A stretch of 54,805 nucleotides of DNA from Saccharofermentans sp. (lineage in GTDB: Bacteria > Bacillota > Clostridia > Saccharofermentanales > Saccharofermentanaceae), in NCBI GenBank assembly GCA_024682215.1, contig JAIKZM010000213.1, forward strand, positions 1-54,805. The letters are read 5' to 3'. The notes beneath the pieces are model-generated. The model was not told the origin of the DNA. It was given only the letters and a program-made list of their open reading frames with translations, and did not search any database. Both the position numbers and the translations under genes were made by a program. Within the stretch, counting starts at the first letter, position 1. Every line of letters starts with the position of its first letter. Shown piece after piece: positions 54,737-54,805 of the stretch.

Positions 54737-54805
54737 AACAAAACATGTCCGCGGTGCCACCTGATTTACTTCGCAAAACAGCGAAATCTCTTTATACCGG
54801 TATGC
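54695..54805 (-). promoter_or_regulatory. T-box riboswitch upstream of aspS (3' part; 5' end outside window)
   Basis: The diagnostic T-box AGGTGGCACCGCGG is at 54749-54762 on the minus strand, followed by the terminator stem and the aspS start. The antiterminator forms when uncharged tRNA pairs through its acceptor end with the T-box. The specifier loop (expected GAC for Asp) lies beyond the window. The visible upstream part includes a TTTCGC / GCGAA hairpin at about 54771-54787. Confidence 0.92.

Overview
The window reads as ordinary chromosome from a low-to-mid GC Gram-positive member of the Clostridia. Supporting signs are the Prp/L27 pair with a cleavable L27 N-terminus, IreB, RuvX and DUF1292 together, a T-box leader on aspS, clostridial hydrophobic-W repeats, DUF4364, MutS2, a Gram-positive LexA box and strong AGGAGG-type ribosome binding sites. 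A rumen/gut Lachnospiraceae- or Saccharofermentans-like organism is my inference; nothing here fixes the genus. No rRNA, tRNA, CRISPR array, insertion sequence or prophage was seen. Coding density is high, no gene-free stretch exceeds 300 bases, and most genes lie on the minus strand.

Layout, left to right. 1-4510: the start of sepF, yggS, a membrane-anchored HlyD-like protein and a PLP-dependent methionine gamma-lyase-like enzyme, in the division-cluster arrangement. 4567-6410: a lipid operon (FabT-like MarR regulator, acyl carrier protein, diacylglycerol-kinase-like enzyme) headed by a FabT-type operator. 6412-7072: a FeoB-associated Cys-rich peptide divergent from a DtxR-like regulator. 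7069-18100: an apparent operon uvrB-dnaE-sirtuin-pfkA-mutS2-CPBP protease, driven by a promoter with a perfect SOS box in its spacer. 18101-19491: a hexose-phosphate kinase and a divergent PAP2 protein. 19550-22170: a candidate small RNA, obgE, rpmA, prp and rplU with a long leader. 22182-28762: murC with an unknown membrane protein, ybaK, a VOC-domain protein, DUF951, prmC and yqhQ. 28855-32460: rpmE, rho and mreB, each with its own promoter or terminator.

32476-36592 holds two plus-strand units, leuS and a GAF-GGDEF protein. 36616-41682 is more accessory in character: an FMN oxidase-like protein, a TIM-barrel sugar isomerase, a P-loop protein, two zinc-ribbon paralogues and a YitT transporter-like protein. 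41724-45405 holds pgi and a secreted hydrophobic-W/NlpC-like protein with a predicted leaderless mRNA. 45500-51515 holds DUF4364 and the chain ireB-ruvX-DUF1292-DUF1292-CPBP-giant anchored glycan-binding-like protein, whose last four genes overlap one another. 51600-54805 holds aspS-mtaB under a T-box.

The most distinctive observations are: (a) an identical 13-base FabT-like operator beside the -35 of both the fabT-acp-lipid kinase operon and mreB, suggesting that fatty-acid status and cell-shape control share a regulator; (b) the SOS box heading an operon that includes the dnaE-type replicative polymerase; (c) a candidate ~100-nt RNA after obgE; (d) the leaderless surface-protein gene; and (e) the anchored 1031-residue glycosidase-like protein tied by gene overlap to a housekeeping operon.
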